The position numbers and the translations under genes are program-made. This document shows positions 39,608 through 48,311 of a DNA stretch of 64,000 nt, piece by piece. The notes under the pieces were generated by a model, which was given only the letters and a program-made list of their open reading frames with translations, was not told the origin of the DNA and ran no database searches. Origin of the DNA: Brenneria salicis ATCC 15712 = DSM 30166 (lineage in GTDB: Bacteria > Pseudomonadota > Gammaproteobacteria > Enterobacterales > Enterobacteriaceae); assembly GCF_003315515.1 (NCBI RefSeq), contig NZ_QNRY01000015.1, positions 1 to 64,000 on the forward strand. Reading direction: 5' to 3'. Position 1 is the first letter of the stretch. Each line of letters opens with the position of its first letter.

Positions 39608-39850
39608 TTATGATGGCCTGCCCCCGCTCGCCGACGTGCTGCGCTTCGCTTTGGCGAACGCCCGATCGGTGGCGATGAACCGCTCCAGCATGGGTACGAT
39701 CAGGCGAACGGGATCGGTCGGCGGATTGCCGTTCTCGCGGCCCAGCACATCGGCATAGGCCGTGAGATCGCGATGCAGGTTGGCGGGCAGTTCGACAGTT
39801 ACCTTCACCGGCTTGTCGTCGGCAATCGGGCCGAGCTTGAGCTTGGTCAT
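39608..39850 (-). CDS. DUF2274 family protein
   Basis: An 80-residue protein, MTKLKLGPIADDKPVKVTVE at the start and HRDLTAYADVLGRENG in the middle, matching DUF2274, which follows trbI in the trb operons of alpha- and betaproteobacterial ICEs. Its ATG overlaps the trbI stop, so it is the last gene of that operon. The fold looks like a ribbon-helix-helix; role unknown. Confidence 0.82.
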   Translation of the reverse strand: MTKLKLGPIADDKPVKVTVELPANLHRDLTAYADVLGRENGNPPTDPVRLIVPMLERFIATDRAFAKAKRSTSASGGRPS

Positions 39851-41021
39851 GGCGTGGCTCCATAGGGTTCGAGCACGAGATCGCGGATGACGATGACCCG
39901 GACGGGGAAGCCCGGCCGGATGGTGAGCGTCGGGGCGATGTTGAGCTGGCGCTGGACGATCTGCCGGCCTGTCTGGCCGATGCTGTCGGAAGCACCGTCG
40001 CGGATGGCGCTGAGCAAATCGCTTTCGTCGCTGGACGATCCCGTGTTGGCGCCGATGCTGAGCAGCGTCGAGAGCGCCGCCGCCTTGAACAGTTCCCCCC
40101 AATGATAGTCGACGCCATCCTCCAGCCCCGCATAGCCCTCGGCGTCGGCGCCCGGCTGGCGCTCCAGCACGATCGACCGTCCATTGGGCATGATGAGCCG
40201 GTTCCAGACCAGCAGCACCCGGCGCTGCCCGAAGCCGACGCCGTTGTCGTACTGGCCGATCAGCCGCGTGCCCTGCGGCAGGAGCAGGATGCGGCCGGTC
40301 GGGCTGTCATAGACATTCTCCGTCACCTGAGCGGTGATCTGGCCGGGCAGATCGGAGCGAATGCCGGTGATCAGCGCCGCCGGAATGACCGCACCGGCCT
40401 GAAGCACGTTCGGCGATGCGGGCGCTGCGACGGCTGTGGTGCCAAGCCAAGGCTGGTCAGGTCCGGCACGGACGGCGTAGCATTGGCGGCCGTGGTGGCG
40501 GACGGCGCGGTAGTCCGCGTCTCGGTCGAAGCGAACAGCTTGCCGGTTCGCGCCGCTTCGATTTCCTGAAGCCGGCGCTGCTCTTCGGCGCTGAGACCCG
40601 GCGGAGTCGCGGCGGGTGTGCCAATGCCCGGCGTGGGCACGGGCTGGCCGCGGTTCTGCGCGTCGAGGATCGGGCGGCCGAGATCTCCGGGCAAAGCGGG
40701 TCCGAGGATCGGGCCGGTATAGTCGCGCGGCAGACCATTGAGCCCATCAGCGGTCGCGCGGTTCTCGGTCGAATAAAGTTCGGTGTTGCCGCCGCCACCA
40801 TCACGGGTCTGGAGCGCATAGATCAGCGCGCCGCCAATTCCGACGCTGGCCACCAGGCCGAGGCCGGCGAGAACCTTGCGCGATAGGCGGGTGACGCGCG
40901 GCGGCTCGGCCCGCAGGCGCATGGGCGCCACCGGCTCGCCGGTCAGCGGCTTGGCATCATCGTCATTCGGCCCGGGCGTCGGCCCAGGCTTGGCGCTTTT
41001 GTCGGGATCGATGTCGCTCAC
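39847..41021 (-). pseudogene. trbI: trbI, type IV secretion channel protein, frameshifted
   Basis: TrbI is the VirB10-like inner/outer membrane channel component. The upstream frame (41021 to about 40425) has the cytoplasmic N-terminus, a transmembrane helix at about 49-69 (VLAGLGLVASVGIGGALIYA) and the proline-rich linker ending LGLAPQPSQ. The C-terminal VirB10 domain is in another frame (LQAGAVIPAALITGIRSDLP, GTRLIGQYDNGVGFGQRRVL, NRLIMPNGRSIVLE). Restoring one base near 40420-40427 joins PSQ to APASPNVLQ. It overlaps trbG upstream and DUF2274 downstream. Either real decay or a base-call error. Confidence 0.85.
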
Positions 41022-42094
41022 GATGCCGGCCTCCCGTCCGTGCGGGTGATGCGAACGCGCTTCTGATTGTCGCCCGTGCCGAAGCGCAGTTCGGCGGCGG
41101 CGAACAGCCGGTCGACGATCATGTGTCGGCCGCGCACCCGGTAGTTCACCAATTCGGAGGTGTTACCCTCGGCACCGACGACGAACAGCGGCGGCATCTC
41201 GCCCTGCGCGATGCCGCGCGGGAACTCGATGAACACCTGCCGGCCGTCGTCGAAGGCGCGCAGAGGCCGCCACGGCGCGCGGTCGCCCTCGATCACATAG
41301 CGGAAGGAGACGTTGGCGAGATCGACGCCGGATGCGACCGGTTGCGCGGCCTCGGCCTGTTGGTTCTGCCGGCGCAGCGCGATGAGCTGGTCCTGCGGAT
41401 ACTGCCAGGACACCGAGGCCATGTAAGTGCGTTCGGTCGAGCGCAGTTCCATGTGATAGGTGCGCAGGTTGGTGTTGATGACGAGGTTGGTCATCAGCTC
41501 GGGCCGCGTCGGCTTGACCAGGATATGCACCTGCTGGGTCGCGCCGGAGCCGCTGAGCGTGTCGCCGATGATCCAGCGCACCGTGTCGCCGGCAGCAACC
41601 GGGCCGGAGCCGACGAGTGTTTCGCCGGGCTGGAGCGCGATGTCGGTGATCTGCCCGACGGCGGTATAGACCTGATAGAGCGCACCGCCGGTATAGGGAT
41701 AGACCTGCATGGCGTTGATGAAGCCGTCGCGGACAGGCTGGATGCGGGCGGCGGCATTGGCCTGGTTGACACGGGCGGCGGGATCGGCCGGCTCCGGCGT
41801 CTGGCGCGAACGCTCCACCGGCTTCATCTGCCCCGGTAGCGGCAGAGGACGCGGCAGTTCGACGACGGTGACGGGCGCCGGCGGATCGACGGTCTGCACG
41901 GCGGGCGCGGCATCGTCGTAGGCGATCTCGGGGGGCTTCTGCGCCGTGGCGCAGCCGGCGAGCGCCGTTGCGGAGAGCAGTAGAAACGCCAATCCGGTTT
42001 TACGGAGAGACGTAGTCTCGCACCCGCCTTTCGGCTGTGGACGTGCGAAGCAGTTCGCCGGAGATCCGGCGGTCAGTTGAGACGGCCGGATCAT
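41018..42094 (-). CDS. trbG: TrbG, VirB9-like type IV secretion protein
   Basis: A 358-residue VirB9/TrbG component that joins TrbI in the outer-membrane core complex. A lipoprotein-like signal reads KTGLAFLLLSATALAGCATA near 32-51. The mature part has the VirB9 N-domain (YPYTGGALYQVYTAVGQITD, LQPGETLVGSG) and the C-domain (VSFRYVIEGD, QVFIEFPRGI, NYRVRGRHMIVDRLFAAAEL). The frame is intact. Start 42094 overlaps the trbF stop (ATGA), although the family may start further in. With most of the transfer operon lost, it probably has no working partner. Confidence 0.88.
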   Translation of the reverse strand: MIRPSQLTAGSPANCFARPQPKGGCETTSLRKTGLAFLLLSATALAGCATAQKPPEIAYDDAAPAVQTVDPPAPVTVVELPRPLPLPGQMKPVERSRQTPEPADPAARVNQANAAARIQPVRDGFINAMQVYPYTGGALYQVYTAVGQITDIALQPGETLVGSGPVAAGDTVRWIIGDTLSGSGATQQVHILVKPTRPELMTNLVINTNLRTYHMELRSTERTYMASVSWQYPQDQLIALRRQNQQAEAAQPVASGVDLANVSFRYVIEGDRAPWRPLRAFDDGRQVFIEFPRGIAQGEMPPLFVVGAEGNTSELVNYRVRGRHMIVDRLFAAAELRFGTGDNQKRVRITRTDGRPAS

Positions 42095-42618
42095 TGTCCA
42101 AGCTCCTTCGACCAGTTGATGGCGTTGACGTAGATTCCGAGCGGGTTGGCCCGGAGCTTTTCGGCGTCACGCGGCGGCGCGACGGCGATGGTGAGAATGG
42201 CGGTCCAGCGCGAGGTCTCCGCGAGACTGCCATCCTGATAGCGGCGCTCGACCCAGGCGACGCGGAAGCTGTCGGGGGACGCCCGGATGACGGACGACAC
42301 CTCGATGGCGATCTGTTGCTTGCCGACCTTGGTGAAGGGGTCGTTGACGCGGGCATAGTCATTGAGCGCCATCGCGCCGCGATCGGTGGTGAACTCGTAA
42401 GCGCGCAGCCAGTTCTGCCGGACGATGATCGCATCGGCTGGAATGCTGCGAACCTGCTCGATGAACCGCGCGAGGTGCCAGGCGATCTGCGGATCGGTCG
42501 GGCGATAGTCGGCGACGGCCGGGGCGATGGCCTGCGCCTGACCCAGCCGGTCGACCTGCACCACCCACGGCACGATCGAGCCGTTGGCCGATTGCCAGAC
42601 CAGCGCCCCCGACGCCAT
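42091..42618 (-). pseudogene. trbF: trbF remnant, N-terminus deleted
   Basis: About 175 codons of TrbF (VirB8-like): ALVWQSANGSIVPWVVQVDR, PQIAWHLARFIEQVRSIPAD, RAYEFTTDRGAMALNDYARV, and SRWTAILTIAVAPPRDAEKL. The first about 50 residues, with the cytoplasmic part and most of the transmembrane helix, are missing. Upstream of ATG 42618 the DNA is relaxase sequence in a different frame. So this is one side of a deletion junction near 42612-42620. The product could not anchor in the membrane. Confidence 0.85.
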
Positions 42619-42739
42619 GCTGGCGGGCGATCTTCCTGACCTTGGTGAGGAAGCTCTTCGCCTGACCCACCTTCGACGCATCGGAGCGAATGCGGCCGGG
42701 CCTGGGGCGAAACCGGTTGTTGTCGTCGTCGGCGCTCAT
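42359..42739 (-). pseudogene. VirD2-like (DUF3363) relaxase, N-terminal remnant
   Basis: The frame from ATG 42739 starts MSADDDNNRFRPRPGRIRSD and continues KVGQAKSFLTKVRKIARQHG, the N-terminus of the VirD2-like relaxase of these ICEs. After about residue 41 it runs out of frame through trbF DNA to a stop at 42359. The relaxase catalytic domain is gone. In relatives, relaxase, traG, trbB, C, D, E, J, L and trbF follow in this order, so a deletion of several kilobases joined the two ends. The 292 bases upstream (42740-43031) hold no gene I can support. Confidence 0.82.
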
Positions 42740-43031
42740 CGGCGGAAATCCGCCCGAAAGCGCCGGTTTCGGGCGAGAGTGCCGTTAAAAACGTGGCGGA
42801 TGCCGGGTTTGCGGCAACCGGCGGCACCATGCCGCCCTAACGGCGGTGCCGTCCCAAACAGTGTGCAGACAAGGGCTTGGCCCCCGGATCGGACCCATAG
42901 GGTGCCGTCCGCTTTAATCTTGCCCTCCCGCCTTCCTACCCCTTCTGCCCGTCCTGACCCTGATTCCTCCTGATCCGATCCAAATCCGCTGCACACTGGA
43001 AAGGACCGCCGGCCACACCCAACCACCATGC

Positions 43032-43868
43032 TCATCGCGGCCCTCCCGTTTCCGCGCGGGCCACGAACAGGCCGCCCGATTGTGGCCCGATCGCCGAGCC
43101 ATCGCGCACGGGCGTTGCAGCCGAAGTGTCATTCGACCGCACGGGATCGGCGGACGATGTGCGCTCGGCCTGCGCAACGAACAGCGGCGCGCGGGTCCAT
43201 GACAGCGGATCGGCCGCTGCGACTTCGACCGGCGTGGTGATCACGCCGCCGCCGACCAGCGGTGCGAGCGTGGCGACATAAGCGCGCGTTTCCGCTGGCA
43301 ACGGACGGCCCGCGAGATGCTCTTCGTATCGACCGGGACCGGCATTGTAGGCGGCGAGAAACCCCGACGATCCGTAGCGGTCATGCAACTCGCGCAGATA
43401 CGCTGCGCCCGCCATTATGTTGTCGCGCGGATCGTAGGGATCGCTGCCGAGCCGATGACGGGTGCGCAAATCCGCCCAGGTCGCGGGCATGATCTGCATC
43501 AGGCCCATCGCGCCCTTGGGCGAGATCGCCCGCACGTTGTTGGCGCTTTCGACGCGCATGACTGCCCTGATCCAGGCCGCCGGGATGCCGAACCGCTGCG
43601 CCGCCTCGGCGATATGCGCGGCATGAGGATCGGCCTGGGATGGGCGCTGGACCGGTTCCGGCTGCGCCGAACAGGGCAGCGGCATGGCGACGGAGAGCAC
43701 GGCGGAAAGCAGAAGGACCGCCGATCGGACGGGTGTTCTGTCTCCGTATCGACACCAGCCTGCCGGCGGATCGTCGAGCGGGACGAAGGGATGAGACGGC
43801 CTGTTCGCGAACAAAGGGATGGGGCTTCGACGAGACAGCAGGTGCGGAATTCTGAAGGGATAGCGCAT
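43032..43868 (-). CDS. Lytic transglycosylase (VirB1-like)
   Basis: A 278-residue SLT-type transglycosylase that opens peptidoglycan for the transfer apparatus. A hydrophobic export segment VRSAVLLLSAVLSVAMPLPC lies near 46-65, preceded by an unusually long N-terminus, so the true start may be internal. The catalytic glutamate is in AVMRVESANN; GAMGLMQIMPATW and LAAYNAGPG complete the family motifs. The C-terminal 70 residues are low-complexity. It lies between DUF736 and the relaxase remnant, the normal place in this ICE family. Confidence 0.85.
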   Translation of the reverse strand: MRYPFRIPHLLSRRSPIPLFANRPSHPFVPLDDPPAGWCRYGDRTPVRSAVLLLSAVLSVAMPLPCSAQPEPVQRPSQADPHAAHIAEAAQRFGIPAAWIRAVMRVESANNVRAISPKGAMGLMQIMPATWADLRTRHRLGSDPYDPRDNIMAGAAYLRELHDRYGSSGFLAAYNAGPGRYEEHLAGRPLPAETRAYVATLAPLVGGGVITTPVEVAAADPLSWTRAPLFVAQAERTSSADPVRSNDTSAATPVRDGSAIGPQSGGLFVARAETGGPR

Positions 43869-43872
43869 GGCA

Positions 43873-44208
43873 TCACTCCCGCTCGGCGCGCTTGACCGGG
43901 CGCGTCCAGTGCAGCGACCAGGCGGCTCCGCCGTCGTCGTCGCGGAACAGGTTGGCGCGGATCGGCTGCGGCAAGGCCGGATCGTCGATCAGCAGCGAGA
44001 TATATTCGCCCGCGCGCTCGCCGGTGCGTTTCCACCCTGCGCCGATCTCCGGGCCGTCGTCGGCGCCGTGATGGATGCGATAATCCGGCGCATTCTCGGC
44101 ATCGGACGGCTCGGCCGGAACGATAGTGAGTTCGCGGAAAAGCGTGAGGGTATGGATGCGCCCGACGAAGCCGGTCGTCTCGCGCGTGAACTGGCCGATC
44201 TGCGGCAT
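43873..44208 (-). CDS. DUF736 family protein (first copy)
   Basis: A 111-residue DUF736 protein: MPQIGQFTRETTGFVGRIHT at the start, then YRIHHGADDGPEIGAGWKRT and YISLLIDDPALPQPIRANLF. DUF736 is a marker of alphaproteobacterial conjugative plasmids and ICEs; function unknown. It follows the TraF fusion gene leftward. A second, more typical copy is at 49846. Confidence 0.85.
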   Translation of the reverse strand: MPQIGQFTRETTGFVGRIHTLTLFRELTIVPAEPSDAENAPDYRIHHGADDGPEIGAGWKRTGERAGEYISLLIDDPALPQPIRANLFRDDDGGAAWSLHWTRPVKRAERE

Positions 44209-44252
44209 GGAAGTCTCCTGTGCTGGGGTTGGGAACGAGGTGCGGTGCGCCG

Positions 44253-45080
44253 TCAGCGTGTCGCGGCGCGCCAGACGAAGCGGCCATCGCCGTCCTCGTC
44301 GGTGTAGATCGGCGTTGCGCGGCCGATGACGGCGCTAACCGGGATCGGACCGAAATAGCGGCCGTCGAGGCTGTCGCGGACATCCGGATTCATCAGGAAA
44401 ATCTCGTCTCCGGCGATGCGGCGGCAGCCCTGCCAGACCGGCAGGTCGCGACCCGTCCGGTCGCGGTCGAGCGCCGCGCCAAGCTCGATCCCATCGACCG
44501 TGATGGTGCGGCGGACGCGGCAGACCTCTTGCCCCGGCAGCGCCATGACGCGCTTGAGCAGCGGCACGCCGCGGCCGATATAACCGCGCTCCACCATGAA
44601 TTCGGCGAGCGCTTCTGGAGGATCGACCGCGACCAGATCGGGGACAATGAGATCGCCGGGGAGATCGCCCGGCGGATCGATGTCGTAGAGGCCGATCGCC
44701 TGGATGGCGTCGATGTGGCGGAGCACCTGTTCGACCTTCGGCCAGCCTTCGATCTTCAGCAGGATGTCACCGCCGGGACGCACGAAGGGCAGCGTCTGAT
44801 ACGGTTCATGCGGCTCCACCGCGCGCACGATATCGATGCGCGAAATGATCGTGCCGAAGTCGTTGGAGGCCCACCGAACGAAGGCAAAGATGGTGTCCGG
44901 CCGGAATGCGAAGACGCGGCGGCGACGGTCGAGGATCTGTTCATGCGCTTCACGGCCGAACCTGATCCAGTTCTCGATCTTCTTCTCGACATGGGTGAGT
45001 TCGACGCGGGTCAGGCTGTCAGATGGAAGCGCTGACGGCACGGGGCCGCCGCGCACGCGGGGAGCCGCGTTGCCGGTCAT
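44253..45080 (-). CDS. DUF2840-TraF peptidase fusion lacking the catalytic serine
   Basis: A 275-residue chimera. Residues about 24-128 are DUF2840 (LTHVEKKIENWIRFGREAHE, SRIDIVRAVEPHEPYQTLPF). From about 129 the sequence is the S26-family TraF peptidase (GLYDIDPPGD, ERGYIGRGVPLLKRVMALPG with the expected catalytic lysine at 176, SLDGRYFGPIPVSAVIGRA). The TraF N-terminus, which carries the signal anchor and the serine of the SxPxGLY motif, is absent. In relatives the two genes are adjacent, so a deletion fused them. The product should not process pilin. The ATG overlaps the preceding stop. Confidence 0.85.
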   Translation of the reverse strand: MTGNAAPRVRGGPVPSALPSDSLTRVELTHVEKKIENWIRFGREAHEQILDRRRRVFAFRPDTIFAFVRWASNDFGTIISRIDIVRAVEPHEPYQTLPFVRPGGDILLKIEGWPKVEQVLRHIDAIQAIGLYDIDPPGDLPGDLIVPDLVAVDPPEALAEFMVERGYIGRGVPLLKRVMALPGQEVCRVRRTITVDGIELGAALDRDRTGRDLPVWQGCRRIAGDEIFLMNPDVRDSLDGRYFGPIPVSAVIGRATPIYTDEDGDGRFVWRAATR

Positions 45081-45331
45081 GAGGGGTCTCCTTCGGTGGG
45101 TGGAAATTCGCGCGCGAGCAGATCGCGCAGCATGTTGGCGACGGTGATCCCGCGCCCGAACGCCACAATCTTGATGCGGCCGCGCAGCTCCGGCGCGATA
45201 TCGATCGTCAGCCGGGCGGAGAACGCAGTGCCGCCGCCCGCGCGGGTCGATGACGGCTCGCTCGCCTTGATCCAGCTCTCGGGATCGGCTGGGCGTGCCG
45301 CAAAGCCGCGTTTCGGGGATCGTTCGCTCAT
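45077..45331 (-). CDS. Ribbon-helix-helix partition-associated protein
   Basis: An 84-residue protein, MSERSPKRGFAARPADPESW at the start, with FSARLTIDIAPELRGRIKIV and GITVANMLRDLLAREF, an RHH-type fold usually annotated as the small ParB-like partner of ParA in these elements. It overlaps parA upstream and the DUF2840-TraF gene downstream by ATGA junctions, so all are one operon. Confidence 0.75.
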   Translation of the reverse strand: MSERSPKRGFAARPADPESWIKASEPSSTRAGGGTAFSARLTIDIAPELRGRIKIVAFGRGITVANMLRDLLAREFPPTEGDPS

Positions 45332-45966
45332 GGTGCGAACCTGCCGATTTCGGCGGCGAGCGCGGCGATCTCGCGCGCAGCGAGACTGTCGGCATCGATC
45401 TCTGATGCGAGCCGCCCGGATTGCGCGGCGTCTGCGAAGACGACGCGCTGGCCGATGGTGCTGGCGAGCAAGGGCGGATCGTGGTCGGCCAGCGTCTCAG
45501 CCGTCTCACGGGCGATCATGGTGCGTGCGCCACAGCGATTGAGCACAAAGCGCGCGGCAAGCTCGGGCCGGTAGATGCGCGCCTCCGTCAGGAGCGCCAG
45601 CATCTCGGCCGAGGCCCAGCCGTCGAACGGTGACGGCTGCACCGGGATCAGCACGAGATCGGCGGCGAGCAAAGCCGAGCGCATCAGCCCGGCGACGCGG
45701 GGCGGTACGTCTATGACGATATGATCGACATGGCGCGCCAGCTCGGGAGCCTCGCGGTGCAAGGTGTCTCGGGCCACGCCGACGACGCCGAACAGCCGTG
45801 GGCGGCCCTCACGCCCCCGTTGCTGCGACCAGTCGAGCGCCGAGCCTTGCGGGTCCGCATCGATCAGCGTGACGCGATGGCCGGTCCTCGCCCATTCTCC
45901 GGCGAGATGCAGGGCCAGCGTGGTCTTGCCGACACCGCCCTTTTGATTGAGCAGGGCGACGATCAT
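45328..45966 (-). CDS. parA: ParA family partition ATPase
   Basis: A 212-residue Walker-type partition ATPase. The deviant Walker A is NQKGGVGKTTLALHLAGEWA, followed by VTLIDADPQGSALDW and VIDVPPRVAGL. It would segregate or stabilise the element as an episome. It lies between repA and the RHH partner with overlapping stops and starts, a plasmid-like replication and partition module carried on an integrated element. Confidence 0.9.
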   Translation of the reverse strand: MIVALLNQKGGVGKTTLALHLAGEWARTGHRVTLIDADPQGSALDWSQQRGREGRPRLFGVVGVARDTLHREAPELARHVDHIVIDVPPRVAGLMRSALLAADLVLIPVQPSPFDGWASAEMLALLTEARIYRPELAARFVLNRCGARTMIARETAETLADHDPPLLASTIGQRVVFADAAQSGRLASEIDADSLAAREIAALAAEIGRFAP

Positions 45967-47057
45967 GGCACCCGCCTTGATCGTCCGGCGGCACCGGCAC
46001 CATGGCTCGCGCCCGCGCGCGTCAAAGACAAAGAGTTAGAGTCTTGGTTAAACTCTAAGTTAGCGGTCGGATTCTGCGTTTCGGGACAAAGTGTTAACTG
46101 CGGTCCGTGCGCCCGAAATCCCGATAGTCCTGCGCCCGAAGTCCCGATACCGTTTGCGCCCGAAGTCACGAGCATTTCCACAGCCTCGTCCACAGGCACT
46201 GTGGATAACCGGGAGGGCCGGATTTGCAGCAGTTCGCGCCGCCCCTCGCGCCAAATGTCGAGGCGGTAGCCGGGCAGCGGCTGGCGGGCGACGATGCGGC
46301 GAATGTCGAGCGCGAAGTCGGACGGCCGCGCCAGGCTGCCGGACTTCTCGTGGTGATGGGCGACCTCGAAGACCCAGCCATGGACCTGACGGCCGGCGTG
46401 CTTGCGGGCGACGCGGTAGAGCCAGCGTTCGATGCCGCCGGTTAGCCGGAAATAGTCGGGGTCGATGGTCAGGACCAGCGAGCGGTCGATGACGCCGCGA
46501 TAGAACCAGTCGGGCAGCACGAACTCCATGCCCTCGACGCGGCCGTCATGGGTGGTCATCTCCTCCCATTCGTTGATCCAGGAGAACTGGTGCCGCCGCC
46601 AGTGCTCGCCATGGCGGATGGTCGTGGCGATGACGGTCGATTGCAGGCGGGCGAAGGCGCCCTTGAGCAGCCGGTACTCGCGCGCGCCCGTTCCCCGGCC
46701 GATCGCCATCAGGAGCTGGTACGGCGTGAAGCGCAGGAAGCGCGATGTCTTCAGGCCGTGGTTCTCGGCCTCGACGATCTGCGAGGCCGCCCAGATCAGC
46801 ACATCGGCGTCCCAGATGGTCGCCATGCCATGCTCGGGCATGGCGAAGACCTCGACGCGGACGCCGCCGGATTCGTAGAGGATCGGCGCCACGCGCTTGG
46901 CCTTGGCGAGCGAAAAGAACGGACGCTCCATCAGGTCGCGCTGGTCGCGGGGGCTGGCATCGCCCGTCGCGACGACGAAGGGATCGAGCCGCGCCCGCTC
47001 GCTGCCGGCAAGGCGCTGCGCGCGCCGTGCGGCGTCGTGGGAGGGACCGCCGGACAT
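45963..47057 (-). CDS. repA: RepA-type replication initiator
   Basis: A 364-residue replication initiator protein A of the ICE/plasmid family: MERPFFSLAKAKRVAPILYE, IWDADVLIWAASQIVEAENH, TPYQLLMAIGRGTGAREYRL, and IDPDYFRLTGGIERWLYRVA. The core is two winged helices. The last about 65 residues are lower in complexity and AT-richer in places (LEFNQDSNSLSLTRAG). A functional initiator suggests the excised form can replicate. It is directly preceded by the AlpA-like gene. Confidence 0.85.
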   Translation of the reverse strand: MSGGPSHDAARRAQRLAGSERARLDPFVVATGDASPRDQRDLMERPFFSLAKAKRVAPILYESGGVRVEVFAMPEHGMATIWDADVLIWAASQIVEAENHGLKTSRFLRFTPYQLLMAIGRGTGAREYRLLKGAFARLQSTVIATTIRHGEHWRRHQFSWINEWEEMTTHDGRVEGMEFVLPDWFYRGVIDRSLVLTIDPDYFRLTGGIERWLYRVARKHAGRQVHGWVFEVAHHHEKSGSLARPSDFALDIRRIVARQPLPGYRLDIWREGRRELLQIRPSRLSTVPVDEAVEMLVTSGANGIGTSGAGLSGFRAHGPQLTLCPETQNPTANLEFNQDSNSLSLTRAGASHGAGAAGRSRRVP

Positions 47058-47327
47058 TCAGCGTGCGCCCCGCTCGGCGGGGGTCAGGGGACGGGCCGGA
47101 AAGACCCGCTCGGCGTCCTTGTCGGTGGTGGATTTGCGGGCGGCGACCGCCGTCCAGGCTTGCAGATCCTCCAGCGCATAGACGACGCGCCCGCCGATCT
47201 TGCGATAGGTCGGGCCGGTGCCGTAGGTACGGTGCTTCTCCAGCGTCCGTAGCGAGATGCCGAGAAAGCGGGCCGCATCGGGCGTGCGCAGGAATCGGGG
47301 CGGCAGCCCCGTCTTCGGGTCGATCAT
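47058..47327 (-). CDS. Helix-turn-helix (AlpA/MerR-like) protein
   Basis: An 89-residue DNA-binding protein, MIDPKTGLPPRFLRTPDAAR then FLGISLRTLEKHRTYGTGPT and YRKIGGRVVYALEDLQAWTA, the excisionase-type winged helix found directly upstream of repA in this ICE family. It ends one base before repA begins, so it heads the repA-parA operon. The AGGTCC ribosome binding region is visible before the ATG at 47327. Confidence 0.85.
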   Translation of the reverse strand: MIDPKTGLPPRFLRTPDAARFLGISLRTLEKHRTYGTGPTYRKIGGRVVYALEDLQAWTAVAARKSTTDKDAERVFPARPLTPAERGAR

Positions 47328-47518
47328 GATTGGACCTCCGGGTCGGGTTCGGCGGCTGTCGGCGGCGACAGCGGGCTATGGCGAACCGTGGCGGAGGATC
47401 GGCGGCTTGCAGCGTGCCGGAATCAGGGGGGTGTGAATTCGGCACCCGATGCCGGACTCAAAGGGTTGACGATCCGGCACCCCGGAGGTGTCGGCTCAAG
47501 CGCAGGCTACGCCGCTCT

Positions 47519-48010
47519 TCAGCGGCGGCGTGGCAGGCGGACGGGATAATGGAGCAACTCGCGATAGCCGCCGCGCATGTAGAACAGGCCGTCGGCGACG
47601 AGACGGCGGACCTGGTTCTTCAACGGGCTGACTTCCCAGTCATTCTTCGACCGACCGCGAAAGCCGAGCAGCGCCTCGGCGATGACGCGATAGCTGGCGC
47701 CGGCCAGTTTTGCGTCGAGCGCGCGCAGGATCAGGACGTGCCGATCGCGAGTTTGCGACGGAAGGTCGTGCCGCCGGTCACCGGGCGGGCGTCCGGCCAG
47801 CGCCAGCCAGAAGCGCAACGCGGCTTCGGCGCGCAACTCGAACAGCGTGTCGAGCGGCAGGATGACGACGAAGCCTGTCGGACCTTCGGGCGGAGCGTTC
47901 GCGAGCCAGAAGCGATGCTCCCCGTCCGATCCGCGCCATAGGCCGTGCCAGCCTCTGTCGACGGCCGCTCGTGCAGAGAGACCGGGAAGCCCCGGCAGCA
48001 CGATGGGCAT
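47519..48010 (-). CDS. DUF2285 family protein (outer element copy)
   Basis: At least 163 residues of a DUF2285 protein from ATG 48010 (VDRGWHGLWRGSDGEHRFWL, YRVIAEALLGFRGRSKNDWE, GGYRELLHYPVRLPRRR). The frame is open further upstream to about 48130 with family-like sequence (ADPDQPADRATLFWAPALQP), but no ATG, GTG or TTG was found there. The real product may therefore start by coupling or frameshifting from the overlapping DUF6499 gene, in the same +1 relation as the inner-element copy. Confidence 0.72.
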   Translation of the reverse strand: MPIVLPGLPGLSARAAVDRGWHGLWRGSDGEHRFWLANAPPEGPTGFVVILPLDTLFELRAEAALRFWLALAGRPPGDRRHDLPSQTRDRHVLILRALDAKLAGASYRVIAEALLGFRGRSKNDWEVSPLKNQVRRLVADGLFYMRGGYRELLHYPVRLPRRR

Positions 48011-48056
48011 GGCGAAGTCACCGGGCGGATCACCCGAGGGGCAGAGTTCGAAGGCG

Positions 48057-48311
48057 TCAGGCTGAAGCGCGGGCGCCCAGAAGAGTGTGGCCCGATCGGC
48101 GGGCTGGTCCGGGTCCGCCGCGAAATCGCAACCCCCAGCGGTTAGCGAACGCGGTCTGCGCCCCGGTGTCGTGGCGCGGTTTCTGCTTCAGGCGATGGAA
48201 GTCGCGGCGATACTCTTCGTCGCGACGCAGATACTCCCAAGCAAAGCCGGCGGCGGGAATGCTCCGAGCATGTCCATAGGCGGCCGGCGCGCGCCAATCA
48301 GAACTCGGCAT
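48057..48311 (-). CDS. DUF6499 family protein (outer element copy)
   Basis: An 84-residue protein: MPSSDWRAPAAYGHARSIPA then AGFAWEYLRRDEEYRRDFHR and FANRWGLRFRGG, the DUF6499 core. Beyond GLRFR the C-terminal 20 residues look like out-of-frame reading of the DUF2285 N-terminus. It is paralogous to 28249-28452. It is the first gene of the pair and precedes DUF2285. Confidence 0.7.
   Translation of the reverse strand: MPSSDWRAPAAYGHARSIPAAGFAWEYLRRDEEYRRDFHRLKQKPRHDTGAQTAFANRWGLRFRGGPGPARRSGHTLLGARASA

Noticed and set aside
40371..41021. Programmed frameshifting in trbI
   Set aside because: No slippery run or stimulatory structure is obvious, and the family is read in a single frame, so a base deletion or error is simpler.
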